Positions 9,048 to 18,309 are shown, numbered from the stretch's first letter. The stretch is DNA of 64,000 nucleotides from Pollutiaquabacter aromativorans (GCA_049177215.1 CP185379.1:3162001-3226000), one strand, 5' to 3'. Made by a program: numbers and translations. Notes: generated by a model from the letters alone, not told the origin.

Positions 9048-11048
9048 ATGCCAGGAAACCGCCCTTTACAAATTGCCTTTGTCCTACTGAGTTTATGCTT
9101 CAGCAGCCATCGCGTTTTTGCCGAGAACCCCGTTGCGGACAGCTCGTCGTTTTACAACCTGTCGCTTGAACAGTTGATGAATGTGGAAGTGACCGTTGCC
9201 TCCCAGGTAGCGATGACTGCCAAGGAGTCGCCCGGTGTCGTGACCGTCATTACCGAAGAAGAGCTTCGTCGATCGGGTTGTGATGACCTGATGGAATTGT
9301 TACAACGATTACCCGGCATTGACTTCGGCGTGGATGTGGAGGGAGTAGTCGGCATCGGCGTGCGTGGCAATTGGGGCCACGAGGGAAAAGTGTTGATGCT
9401 GATCGACGGACAGGAGATGAACGAAGAGCTCTTCTCCACGCTTCAGTTCGGTAGACACATGCCGCTTCAATTTGTTCGCCGTATCGAGATCATCCGCGGT
9501 CCTGGTTCCGCCATCTATGGTGGCAATGCGGAGTATGCGGTGATCAACATCCAGACGACGCTCGATGAAAAGCGCGAAGGCATAACCGCCACCGCCAGTT
9601 ATGGTCAGATGCAACGTGCGATGGCCGGTCGTTCCCTGGGAGTAGCCGGAGGCCATCGTATCGGTGAGTTGCACTGGAACTACCAGTTGCAGCAAGGCGA
9701 GTATAACCGCAGTGACCGGACCTACCAGGACAACCTGGGAGATTCGTACGATATGAAGGAGAATTCCGACCTGTCGCACGGTTCCTTCGCGACCAGCTTC
9801 CTGTTCCGCGGTTTGCGTGTCAGCGGCATGCTGGACCGCTACCACACCCATCAGCGGGATGGTTATGAAGGCGCGTTGACACAGGCCTATCCGACCAATT
9901 TCGACTCCTGGTACCTCAACGCGATGTACGAAAAGCGGCTGGGCGACAAATGGACGCTAAGTCCGGGCATACGAGTGAAGCAGGAGGCGCCATATAATTT
10001 TACCGGCACTTCAGCCGAAGACGAGTTTACCGCTTACGATCGGACGACCCTAAAGAAACGAGCGTTTGTCAACGCGCAATATGATTCCGGTGAGCGGTTC
10101 AACCTGAGCCTTGGCGCGAGCTATTATCAACTCATTGCCCGAGACCGGAGAGACGACGGTTTGTTTTTCAATGGGAGCCCGAGTTTTTACATCGACAACG
10201 CGAGCGTGTTCGCACAGGCGATCATCAAGACCCGACCCGCGAACATTACCCTGGGTGCGCGCTATAATTACAACAACCGGTTTGATCCGGCCTTCGTTCC
10301 GCGGATCGGTCTAAATCGCGTGCGCGACGGCTATCACGTGAAGTTGCTGTACAGCGCGGCCTTCAGAGCCCCCTCGGTCGAGAATATCGACGCCACCAGT
10401 GCGGGGATACGCCCGGAAAGCACCACCGTGGCCGAGATCGAGGCCGGCGTCCGGATCACCCACGACGCTTACCTCACGGCAAACCTTTACGATGTACAGA
10501 CGAAAGACGTGATCGTTTTCTTTTACGAGAACGAGAATGAAGACTCCTATCGTAACGCGGGCCGAACCGGCACACGTGGTGCGGAATTGGATTTCCGCTG
10601 GAAAACGAACTGGGGATACCTGTCGGTTTCTCACGCCTATTACACCTCTGATAAAGGAACCGGAGTCGAGGAGTATGTCGTGCCGGGCGTATCCGGTGTC
10701 CACCTGGCATTTCCGGCCCACAAGAGTGTTTGTTCAGCCAATGTTCGCCTGAGCGATCGCTTCAACATCACGCCGGCGGTTACGGGCATGTCCAAACGTT
10801 TTGGTGCCCGGTATAATCCGGATAACGGTGAAGACGAAGCCGTGGAGTTTCGTCCGGTTGTCTATGCGGATTTGGCGATCAACGCCGAGCAATTCCTGCA
10901 TGATCGCTTACGGTGTACGCTGACCTGCATCAACCTGTTCAACGAGCCGGTTGACTACCTGCAACCCTATAACAGCAACCACGCCCCCCTTCCCGGCCCC
11001 AGTCGCGAATTGCGCCTGCGCCTGACCTATCGCTTTCTGAATAAGTAA
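9048..11048 (+). CDS. TonB-dependent outer-membrane receptor
   Basis: A 666-residue outer-membrane beta-barrel receptor with a signal peptide ending HRVFA. After it comes LSLEQLMNVEVTVASQ, an N-terminal sequence common in receptors encoded beside YfiR-like proteins, then the plug domain (about 55-170, with SPGVVTVITEEELRRSGCDD, LQRLPGIDFG and IEIIRGPGSAIYGGNAEYAV) and a barrel ending in an aromatic residue (TYRFLNK). It lacks the carboxypeptidase-like N-terminal domain of SusC proteins and has no SusD partner, so polysaccharide uptake is unlikely. It is the first gene of a same-strand run ending in a hybrid kinase and CheR, which suggests ligand import tied to signalling. The ligand is unknown. 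Confidence 0.92.
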   Translation: MPGNRPLQIAFVLLSLCFSSHRVFAENPVADSSSFYNLSLEQLMNVEVTVASQVAMTAKESPGVVTVITEEELRRSGCDDLMELLQRLPGIDFGVDVEGVVGIGVRGNWGHEGKVLMLIDGQEMNEELFSTLQFGRHMPLQFVRRIEIIRGPGSAIYGGNAEYAVINIQTTLDEKREGITATASYGQMQRAMAGRSLGVAGGHRIGELHWNYQLQQGEYNRSDRTYQDNLGDSYDMKENSDLSHGSFATSFLFRGLRVSGMLDRYHTHQRDGYEGALTQAYPTNFDSWYLNAMYEKRLGDKWTLSPGIRVKQEAPYNFTGTSAEDEFTAYDRTTLKKRAFVNAQYDSGERFNLSLGASYYQLIARDRRDDGLFFNGSPSFYIDNASVFAQAIIKTRPANITLGARYNYNNRFDPAFVPRIGLNRVRDGYHVKLLYSAAFRAPSVENIDATSAGIRPESTTVAEIEAGVRITHDAYLTANLYDVQTKDVIVFFYENENEDSYRNAGRTGTRGAELDFRWKTNWGYLSVSHAYYTSDKGTGVEEYVVPGVSGVHLAFPAHKSVCSANVRLSDRFNITPAVTGMSKRFGARYNPDNGEDEAVEFRPVVYADLAINAEQFLHDRLRCTLTCINLFNEPVDYLQPYNSNHAPLPGPSRELRLRLTYRFLNK

Positions 11049-11050
11049 GC

Positions 11051-11611
11051 ATGCACGAGACGACCACCACACCTAACAACCGGAAGAGCGGCCGGGCGCA
11101 CTGGAGAACAGTGGCGCTGGGCCTTGCTTTCCTGTTGTCGGCATTCGTGCAGCGTGTGGGCGCTCAGAGTAACAGCGAGTCGGACCTCAAGGCCATGTTC
11201 CTTTACAATTTTATCAAGTACGTGGAATGGCCGGCATCCGCGGGTCCCACGTTCCGGATCGGAGTGGTTGGTAATACGCCCGTGCTGGAGTCGGTACGCA
11301 AAGTTGCCGAACAAAAGCGCGTGAATGGTAAGGCGATCGAAGTGGTTCCGGTCGTTCCGGGGCAATGGCCAGACGTGCAGTTGCTGTTCATTGCCGGCAC
11401 CGCGCCGATCGACGATGCTGTCAATCATTTCAATGCGAAACCGGTACTGATCGTCACGGAAGTCAATAAGAGAATACCCAAAGGTGCCATGATCAACCTG
11501 CTGAACCGCGACAATAAGATCCGGTTTGAGCTGAACCTGACGGAAGCAAAGGAAAGCAACCTGCGCATCTCGTCGCAGTTGGTCAACCTGGCGGAAAATG
11601 TGATCCAATAA
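11051..11611 (+). CDS. YfiR-family (DUF4154) periplasmic protein
   Basis: This 186-residue protein has a signal peptide (hydrophobic core ALGLAFLLSAFVQ, cleavage after VGAQ) and the YfiR/DUF4154 hallmark LKAMFLYNFIKYVEWPA. In Pseudomonas aeruginosa, YfiR is a periplasmic repressor that acts on the membrane diguanylate cyclase YfiN. Here no GGDEF gene is present, and the next gene, four bases downstream, encodes a membrane hybrid kinase with a periplasmic domain and HAMP. It is therefore reasonable that it controls that kinase (inference). The sequence has no cysteine, so redox control by disulfides as described for P. aeruginosa YfiR cannot apply. Its gene starts two bases after the receptor stop codon, so coupled translation is likely. 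Confidence 0.88.
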   Translation: MHETTTTPNNRKSGRAHWRTVALGLAFLLSAFVQRVGAQSNSESDLKAMFLYNFIKYVEWPASAGPTFRIGVVGNTPVLESVRKVAEQKRVNGKAIEVVPVVPGQWPDVQLLFIAGTAPIDDAVNHFNAKPVLIVTEVNKRIPKGAMINLLNRDNKIRFELNLTEAKESNLRISSQLVNLAENVIQ

Positions 11612-11615
11612 GCCC

Positions 11616-14600
11616 ATGAAGCAACAGAACTATAAGATCGATTTCGAAATCTACCTCGTGTTCATCGTGGTGATCGGCATTTCGGTGTTCAACGCGGTTT
11701 ACAGCGCGCTGAACATTTCGAAGAATCAGCAGGCCACCACGAAGATCATGACCGTGGACATCCCTTCGCTGCAGGCGCTGGAGAACATGAACCTGCTCGT
11801 AACCCGATCGAAGATGTACACGACGAACTGGGTGTATTTGCAGGGCAACCGAGAGGACAAGGAGCGACTGAAGAGCCTGCAAAACATCGAGTATCCCGAT
11901 CTCAAGGGCAATATCCTTGCGCTGGCTTCTACCTGGGAAGAGCCGGGAATGGTCGATAGCGTCAATGCCATCTTCAAGAATTTCGAACAGGTTCTCGTTT
12001 ACCAGCGACAGGTAATGAACCTGCTGGTGAGTTTTGACGACTACGAGGATCCGATGAAGCATTTCGCCGCGGAGGAAGTGGTCGATAATGAGATCTTACC
12101 CAGAACAAATGGTATCATCAATTCCCTCAATAAAGTCATCGTTCAGAAACGGGCGCTCGCGGAAGTAGAACACGCCGGCATGATGGCCTCGAGTCGGGCC
12201 CTGATGTGGAGCGTACTCGGAATCGCCATCCTGATCGTGATCGTGGTGCTCATGGCGGCCTTCTACATGTCGAACAACATCATCGTTCCGACCATGAAGC
12301 TGAGGAACTACGTGTTGCAGATGGGTAAAGGCGAAATACCGGAGGTGAATCTTCGACCAAGGAAGAATGCCGTTGGTCAAATGAGTGAAGCGGTCATAAA
12401 GCTCGCGGAAAGCCTGCGGAAGACGACGGGCTTTGCCCACGCCATAGGAGAAGGAAAGTTCGAAGAACAATTCCAGCCGATGAGTGATAAGGACGAGCTG
12501 GGCAACGCCCTGGTGCAGATGCGCGATAGCCTGAAGACTGCCGATGAGGACAACCGGCAGCGCCACTGGACCAGTGCCGGTATCGCCCAGGTCAACCGCA
12601 CCTTGCGGGAGCACAGCGAAGACATCCACCGACTCAGCGATGAGCTCGTTTCTTCGATCGTGGGACACCTGGAGGCGTATCATGGTGCCCTGTACCTCGT
12701 GGAACGCGACGACCTCCGCGACGTGAGTTGGATCCAGCTTCAGGGCAGCTATGCCCTGGACGGGCGCGCCAAAGCGAAGCCGCAACTGGAACTGGGAGAG
12801 GGCCTGGTAGGACAGTGTATCAAAGACAAGAAGAGTATCTGGCTGAAGGACGCGCCGGTTCATTTCGCGCGGATCCAATCGGGCCTTGGCGACGCGCACG
12901 CCTCGCATGTGATCATCGTGCCGTTGAGTTACCACGGGCAGGTGTTCGGTGCTGTGGAAGTGGCGAGCTTCCGGGCGTTTGACCGAAACACGGTCGGCTT
13001 CCTGGAGGGAATCGGCGAACTGATCGCCAGTTCGATCGCTTCCGTACAGGCGAACATGCTGACCCGAAAGCTGCTGGAAGAAACCCGTAAGCAGGCCGAG
13101 CGGTTGACCGCCCAAGAGGAGGAATTGCGCCAGACTAACGAAGAACTATCGAACCAGTCACGCTTGTTGCAGGCTTCGGAAGAAGAGCTGAAGCAGTCGA
13201 ACCTGGAGCTGAAGGAAAACGCCCACGCGCTGGAGCATCAGAACGAGATCCTGGAACAGGCACGCGAAGCCCTGAGTCTAAAGGCACGCGAGCTGGAGCA
13301 GAACAGCAAATACAAGTCCGAGTTCCTTGCCAACATGTCACACGAACTCCGTACGCCGCTCAACAGCGTATTGATCCTGGCAAAGCTCTTATCGGAGAAC
13401 AAGGATACGAACCTGACCGATAAGCAGATCGAATACGCGCGCGTCATTCACAAATCCGGTAGTGACCTGCTCGTCCTGATCAACGACATTCTGGACCTGA
13501 GCAAGATCGAAGCCGGTAAGGTGGAGCTGCTGTTGGAAAGTACGGAGCTGCGCATCATTCGCGACGATTTACGTTCGCTCTTCATCGAAGTCGCGAACGA
13601 GAAAAAGATCGAGTTCGAGCTGGAGCAGGAAACCAATCTGCCCGAGAAGATCATTACCGATCGCGTGCGCCTGGAGCAAGTGATCAAGAACATGCTCTCG
13701 AACGCGTTCAAATTCACCCCGCAGGGTGGCAAGGTGTCGCTCCGCATGCGTCGTCCCGACAGGAACGTCCGGTTCACCAATCCCGCGCTGATGAAATCGC
13801 GCGAGGTGATCGAATTTTCGGTGACGGATACCGGCATCGGCATTCCGCAGGAGAAGCAGCAATTGATCTTCGAAGCGTTCCAGCAAGTGGATGGTTCCAC
13901 CAGCCGCCGCTATGGCGGTACGGGATTGGGGTTGTCGATCAGCAAGATGCTGGTCTCCATGCTTGGCGGTGAGATGCGTTTGGTTTCCGAGCAAGGCAAG
14001 GGCAGCACCTTCTATGTTTACCTGCCATTCGAATCCATCGTAGTGAAAACGGATACCGATCAGCCGGAAGAGGAAAAAGAGATCATCCGGGAACTGGAGC
14101 GGATCAGCGAGTTGCCGGCCAATGAAACATCGGTTGTGGACGACCGTGAATCGGTGCAGCAAGGCGACCGGGTGTTGCTCATTGTAGAGGACGATGTACA
14201 GTTCGCGGAGATCCTGGTCGACATGGCTCACGAGCATCAATACAAGGCCGTTGTGGCTACGCAGGGTGATCAGGGCTTGCAATATGCCGAATTGCTGCGG
14301 CCGTCGGCGATCATCATGGATATGCAACTTCCGGGAATGGACGGATGGTCGGTTTTGCGAAAGATCCGAGCCAATGAAAGCCTTGCCGGAATCCCGGTGC
14401 ATGTCATGTCGGCCATGGACCGCCAAAGTTTGGGAATGGAACTCGGCGCCAATGCCTATTTGCGAAAGCCGCTGGATAAAGTTGACCTGGATAATGCCTT
14501 CCGGGAGATCGACGATACCGTCCGACACAACACGCGCCGTGTTTTGTTGATTGAAGATGAAAGCATACAGCAGGAGATTGTATCGAATCTGCTGGAGGGA

Positions 14601-15347
14601 AAGGATTTCCGCTCGGAAGTGACCAGCGTGTCGAATACACAGGAAGCCTGGACGGAATTGAAGAAAGCGCAATTCGACTGCATCATTCTCGACCTGGATC
14701 TTGGTAATGGACCCGCAGAGGGAATCGACTTTTTGGATGAGCTGAAGGCCGGTGATGAGTTTCGCAATGTGCCCGTGATCGTCTTCACCGGCACGGAGAT
14801 CGACTCTGCTCAAGAGCAATCGATCCGCAAGCACAGCGCGACCATTGTCATGAAAGACGGCGAAGCCTTCAACCGCCTGCTGAGTGAAACGGAGCAGTTC
14901 CTGCACCGGGTGGAAGAAGAGCAAACCGGCGCAACCGCAACCAAGACCCCGGAGAAGATGAGCGAGTTGTTACGCGGTAAACGCGTACTGCTCGTAGATG
15001 ACGATATGCGTAATATCTATGCGATGACCAGCGTGCTGGAAGACCAGGGCATGGTCGTCATCCCGGCCACAAACGGACGGGAGGCGATCACGCTGCTCAC
15101 GCAGCAACCTGATCTGGATATTGTACTAATGGATATCATGATGCCGGAAATGGATGGCTATGAAGCCATGACGGAGATCCGGAAAGTAGATCGTTGGAAG
15201 ACGCTGCCGATCATTGCGCTCACGGCCAAGGCCATGGTAGGTGACCGGGAAAAGTGTCTCCAGCACGGAGCAACCGATTACATCTCCAAGCCGGTCAATG
15301 TAGAACAGTTGTTATCCCTGCTCCAGGTATGGCTGTACAAGCAATAA
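11616..15347 (+). CDS. Membrane hybrid histidine kinase: periplasmic domain-HAMP-GAF-HisKA-HATPase-REC-REC-REC
   Basis: This 1243-residue hybrid kinase has membrane segments at about residues 9-29 and 194-217 that enclose a helical periplasmic domain. HAMP and linker follow (about 218-310), then a GAF domain (about 330-485) and a long coiled coil (485-565). The HisKA phospho-acceptor His is residue 576 in MSHELRTPLN. The HATPase domain has VTDTGIGIP and YGGTGLGLSISK. Three receivers follow, with acceptor Asp in IIMDMQLPGMDG, IILDLDLGNG and IVLMDIMMPEMDG. Receiver 2 is atypical after the acceptor site. The gene lies 4 bases after the YfiR-like gene and overlaps cheR by 19 bases. It probably forms a phosphorelay with the downstream receiver-kinase, sensing ligands through the receptor or YfiR-like protein (inference). 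Confidence 0.93.
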   Translation: MKQQNYKIDFEIYLVFIVVIGISVFNAVYSALNISKNQQATTKIMTVDIPSLQALENMNLLVTRSKMYTTNWVYLQGNREDKERLKSLQNIEYPDLKGNILALASTWEEPGMVDSVNAIFKNFEQVLVYQRQVMNLLVSFDDYEDPMKHFAAEEVVDNEILPRTNGIINSLNKVIVQKRALAEVEHAGMMASSRALMWSVLGIAILIVIVVLMAAFYMSNNIIVPTMKLRNYVLQMGKGEIPEVNLRPRKNAVGQMSEAVIKLAESLRKTTGFAHAIGEGKFEEQFQPMSDKDELGNALVQMRDSLKTADEDNRQRHWTSAGIAQVNRTLREHSEDIHRLSDELVSSIVGHLEAYHGALYLVERDDLRDVSWIQLQGSYALDGRAKAKPQLELGEGLVGQCIKDKKSIWLKDAPVHFARIQSGLGDAHASHVIIVPLSYHGQVFGAVEVASFRAFDRNTVGFLEGIGELIASSIASVQANMLTRKLLEETRKQAERLTAQEEELRQTNEELSNQSRLLQASEEELKQSNLELKENAHALEHQNEILEQAREALSLKARELEQNSKYKSEFLANMSHELRTPLNSVLILAKLLSENKDTNLTDKQIEYARVIHKSGSDLLVLINDILDLSKIEAGKVELLLESTELRIIRDDLRSLFIEVANEKKIEFELEQETNLPEKIITDRVRLEQVIKNMLSNAFKFTPQGGKVSLRMRRPDRNVRFTNPALMKSREVIEFSVTDTGIGIPQEKQQLIFEAFQQVDGSTSRRYGGTGLGLSISKMLVSMLGGEMRLVSEQGKGSTFYVYLPFESIVVKTDTDQPEEEKEIIRELERISELPANETSVVDDRESVQQGDRVLLIVEDDVQFAEILVDMAHEHQYKAVVATQGDQGLQYAELLRPSAIIMDMQLPGMDGWSVLRKIRANESLAGIPVHVMSAMDRQSLGMELGANAYLRKPLDKVDLDNAFREIDDTVRHNTRRVLLIEDESIQQEIVSNLLEGKDFRSEVTSVSNTQEAWTELKKAQFDCIILDLDLGNGPAEGIDFLDELKAGDEFRNVPVIVFTGTEIDSAQEQSIRKHSATIVMKDGEAFNRLLSETEQFLHRVEEEQTGATATKTPEKMSELLRGKRVLLVDDDMRNIYAMTSVLEDQGMVVIPATNGREAITLLTQQPDLDIVLMDIMMPEMDGYEAMTEIRKVDRWKTLPIIALTAKAMVGDREKCLQHGATDYISKPVNVEQLLSLLQVWLYKQ

Positions 15348-16183
15348 GCGAGTCCATCGTCCTTACGGATGAGCGCGTCGACCAGGTTCTTTCGGTTTTG
15401 CACAGCAGGACCGGAATGAACTTCATTCACTATGCGCGACCATCTATTGTACGGCGGCTGCGGGTGTTTTTGCAACGGGAGGGTCTTCCCGACTTGTTGG
15501 CCTTGCCCTTGTTGCTGGAACATGATCCCGCACTGACTACCCGACTCGTTAATACGCTCACAGTTCACTTCACCGAGCTGTTTCGCGACCCCGAATTCTT
15601 CCGGGCCATTCGCGAACAAGTTTTGCCGTTTCTGGCGACCTATCCCAGGATCAACATCTGGCATGCCGGATGTTCCACCGGAGAAGAAGTTTACTCCATG
15701 GCCATCATGCTGGATGAGGTTAACCTGCTGCGAAAGGCAAGAATATACGCGACCGATATCAATACCGATGTATTGGAACAGGCGCAAGAAGGCAGCTTCT
15801 CCCCTGCCCTGTTCTCACATTATACCCGTAACTACCGTCAGGCTGGTGGACGAGGTCAGTTAACCGACTACTGTGCCCCGGTTAACGGAAGAATCGTGAT
15901 GAAGGACCAATTGCGGAGGCGCATTTCCTTCCATCAGCACAACCTTGCAGCCGATGCCAGCTTCAACGAGTTTCATCTGATCCTCTGCAGAAATGTGATG
16001 ATCTACTTTGATCCGCTGTTGCAGGAACGCGCCACCCGTTTGTTTCACGAGTCGCTTGTGAACCTCGGATACTTTGCCATAGGCAATAAAGAGAGCCTGC
16101 GTTTTAATCGTATGCGAACATCGTTTGTAACGATCGACGGCAGCCATAAAATCTTCCGAAAAGTCCGATTCCAGAAACTGTAA
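15329..16183 (+). CDS. CheR-type protein-glutamate O-methyltransferase
   Basis: A 284-residue SAM-dependent methyltransferase of the CheR family, which methylates glutamates on chemoreceptors. An N-terminal helical domain (about 10-75) precedes the catalytic domain with motif I WHAGCSTGEEVYSMAIML and the CheR signature LILCRNVMIYFDP. I use the ATG at 15329, 19 bases inside the kinase gene; the open frame runs further upstream but that part is kinase coding sequence. There is no CheB methylesterase, CheA, CheW or MCP in the window, so its target is probably not a standard chemoreceptor. The kinase's own coiled-coil and HAMP region is a possible substrate (inference). Confidence 0.92.
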   Translation: MAVQAISESIVLTDERVDQVLSVLHSRTGMNFIHYARPSIVRRLRVFLQREGLPDLLALPLLLEHDPALTTRLVNTLTVHFTELFRDPEFFRAIREQVLPFLATYPRINIWHAGCSTGEEVYSMAIMLDEVNLLRKARIYATDINTDVLEQAQEGSFSPALFSHYTRNYRQAGGRGQLTDYCAPVNGRIVMKDQLRRRISFHQHNLAADASFNEFHLILCRNVMIYFDPLLQERATRLFHESLVNLGYFAIGNKESLRFNRMRTSFVTIDGSHKIFRKVRFQKL

Positions 16184-16260
16184 GTTCAGCGCGGATATTT
16201 ACCGCCGCCATCTCTACACCATCGTAATTTTCAAACCCAGAAAAGACCATTTTCATTCTT

Positions 16261-17388
16261 ATGCAAGCCACTGTTTCCCCCTCGCGCCCGGATACCGCAA
16301 CACAGGTTCGTCCTGTCAAATTGCTGATCGTAGATGATCGCCCGGAGAACATCCTCTCCTTAGAAAGCATCCTGGAAGGTCCGGGTCGTGAGATCCTGAA
16401 AGCGGAGAGCGGAAACGAGGCGCTGCGAATCGCGCTGAAGGAAGACATTGCCGTTATGCTACTCGACGTGCAAATGCCGGAGATGGATGGATTCGAGGTT
16501 GCGCGCCTGTTGAAAGAGAATAGCAAGACCCGCGATATATCCATCATCTTCGTAACTGCCCTGAGTAAGGAGGAGCGTTATACCATGCAGGGCTACGAGG
16601 AAGGCGCCGTCGACTATCTGCACAAGCCCCTGGATGTTAATGTCGTAAAGGCAAAAGTTGCTGTATTTGAAAAGCTCTATCGACAGAAGATTGAGTTGCG
16701 TGAAAATGCTGAGCGGCTCGAGAGTGTGAATAAGCAGTTGGGCGAGTTCGTCTACATTGTTTCACATGATCTCAAGGCGCCGTTGCGGGGCCTGGCCAGT
16801 CTTGCGAGTTTCATGGAAGAAGAGCTTGGTGCCGAACCGAAGGTGGAAGTTGTCGAGCTCTTGAATATGATGAAGAGCCGTACAGCACGCATGCAACAAT
16901 TGATCGATGGCATTCTGCATTATTCCCGTATGGCCAATAATCGGGGTGATCGGGAGGATGTTGATCTTAATGAGCTGATTAACAGCATTATAGATCTTAT
17001 TGCTCCGGCATCAAATGTGGTCATCGAGACACCGGACAACCTGCCGGTGATCTTGGCCGAGCGCGTGAAACTTCACGAAGTGCTTCAGAATCTGATCATT
17101 AACGGAATCAAGTACAACGATAAAGCCGAGATTCGGATCAAGATTGCATTTGAGGATAATGGCTCACACTATCGGTTTCATGTAACGGATAATGGTGTTG
17201 GAATTCGTCCCGAGCATCAGGAAAAAATCTTTGGCATATTCCAGACGCTTCAACCCAAGGACCAGTGTGAAAGTACCGGCATTGGGTTGACAATCGTAAA
17301 GAAGATTATTGAACAGCAAGAGGGCGCAGTGACCATTGCTTCAGAAGTTGGTAGCGGAACAACCTTCAGCTTCACCTGGAAAAAGTAG
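16261..17388 (+). CDS. Receiver-histidine kinase (REC-HisKA-HATPase)
   Basis: This 375-residue cytoplasmic protein begins with a receiver domain (about 17-135; acceptor Asp in VMLLDVQMPEMDGFEV, Lys in YLHKPLD). A short coiled coil leads to a HisKA domain with His in YIVSHDLKAPLRG and a HATPase domain with NGIKYND, VTDNGVGIRP and STGIGLTIVKKI. No membrane segment is present. The receiver-first layout suggests that a phosphoryl group from the upstream hybrid kinase controls this kinase. It lies 77 bases after cheR on the same strand. Its own output regulator is not in the window. Confidence 0.9.
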   Translation: MQATVSPSRPDTATQVRPVKLLIVDDRPENILSLESILEGPGREILKAESGNEALRIALKEDIAVMLLDVQMPEMDGFEVARLLKENSKTRDISIIFVTALSKEERYTMQGYEEGAVDYLHKPLDVNVVKAKVAVFEKLYRQKIELRENAERLESVNKQLGEFVYIVSHDLKAPLRGLASLASFMEEELGAEPKVEVVELLNMMKSRTARMQQLIDGILHYSRMANNRGDREDVDLNELINSIIDLIAPASNVVIETPDNLPVILAERVKLHEVLQNLIINGIKYNDKAEIRIKIAFEDNGSHYRFHVTDNGVGIRPEHQEKIFGIFQTLQPKDQCESTGIGLTIVKKIIEQQEGAVTIASEVGSGTTFSFTWKK

Positions 17389-17391
17389 TCT

Positions 17392-18285
17392 TCAGGATTT
17401 TCTAAAGATGTAGATCACGCTGGAGTATAGCTCGGCATTGGATCCGGCGCGGATGTTGGATTTCCAGCCATTCAGGAAGGCGGCGGGTAAATTGTTTTTG
17501 CCATTATTACGATAGCGTTCACTCAGCATACTGACGTAATACGCGTCGTATTTCATTGGAATTGACGCTTCGTGCTTCAATGAAAAGTCATTGAAGAGCC
17601 GTTTGATTGTGGCAGGCGTGAAGTGGTACAAATGTCTCGGTACGTCCCAGGCAGCCCATTCTTTATTATACGTATTTCTATCCGCGGAGTTGGGGTTGGG
17701 AACCGCTATGATGGCTACTCCCCCATTGTTTAAAATTTCGGCGATTTTTTGAACTCGGACCCGAAGATCGTGTACGTGTTCCAGTACATGCCAAAGGGTA
17801 ATCACATCATAGGATTCTGTCAGTTTCTCCAAGCCCTCCTCCCCTTCTACATTCAGTTGATGGTTGCGAATAGCTTGCTCCCTTGCGGCGGTGCTGGGCT
17901 CTATCCCCTTCGTTTGCATTCCGGAAGCCTTAGCACTGGCAAGGAACTCTCCGGTGCCACAGCCTATGTCTAACAGCTTAATGGTGTCGCGTTTCCCCGA
18001 GAATTTATGTACCAACGCTAATTTTTCCTTAATCGCGCGATTTCGTACCCATTGGTAGATATTGTTGACTAGGCCCTTTTTGCTGTTGGAATGACTGATA
18101 TAGTCTGGGCTCTCGTAGTATGGCCCAATCTCGAGCTTCGTTGGACGAGGATTCGTAAAGAGCAGTCCGCATTCCGCACACTTGACGATTTGGAATTCTT
18201 TTCCGGATACGGTGTAGTCCTTTGCGACTAATTCAGGTAAAAAAGAACCCGATTGGCAGATCGGGCAGGCGTTTAGGGTTTCCAT
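17392..18285 (-). CDS. Class I SAM-dependent methyltransferase with N-terminal zinc-ribbon-like motif
   Basis: A 297-residue methyltransferase. The N-terminus has two CxxC pairs (CPICQSG and CAECGLLF), spaced like a zinc ribbon, followed by FTNPRP, typical of the methyltransferase family found in cell-wall and polysaccharide gene clusters. The SAM-binding motif is KLLDIGCGTGEFLASAK and a later motif is VITLWHVLEHVHD. The gene is downstream of mnmG on the same strand with only 24 bases between them, and that gap contains a parS site. It converges with the receiver-kinase gene with a three-base gap. The substrate is unknown. Confidence 0.88.
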   Translation of the reverse strand: METLNACPICQSGSFLPELVAKDYTVSGKEFQIVKCAECGLLFTNPRPTKLEIGPYYESPDYISHSNSKKGLVNNIYQWVRNRAIKEKLALVHKFSGKRDTIKLLDIGCGTGEFLASAKASGMQTKGIEPSTAAREQAIRNHQLNVEGEEGLEKLTESYDVITLWHVLEHVHDLRVRVQKIAEILNNGGVAIIAVPNPNSADRNTYNKEWAAWDVPRHLYHFTPATIKRLFNDFSLKHEASIPMKYDAYYVSMLSERYRNNGKNNLPAAFLNGWKSNIRAGSNAELYSSVIYIFRKS

Positions 18286-18293
18286 AAAGAATA

Positions 18294-18309
18294 TGTTCCA
18301 CGTGAAACA
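18294..18309. promoter_or_regulatory. parS: parS site (perfect match)
   Basis: The 16 bases TGTTCCACGTGAAACA match the canonical chromosomal ParB/Spo0J binding site exactly. The site fills most of the 24-base gap between mnmG and the methyltransferase gene and ends immediately before the mnmG stop codon. ParB loading here would serve origin segregation. A second, nearly identical site lies 2 kb away. Confidence 0.9.

Noticed and set aside
10333..10348. TCACGTGAA inside the TonB receptor gene as parS
   Set aside because: About 10 of 16 positions match, and the codons are explained by the receptor sequence.
13569..14924. 451-codon minus-strand frame inside the hybrid kinase gene
   Set aside because: The plus-strand frame carries catalytic kinase and receiver motifs over the same bases.
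15254..15328. Upstream start for cheR 25 codons earlier
   Set aside because: That part lies within the kinase's third receiver and has no similarity to CheR; the ATG at 15329 gives a normal N-terminus.
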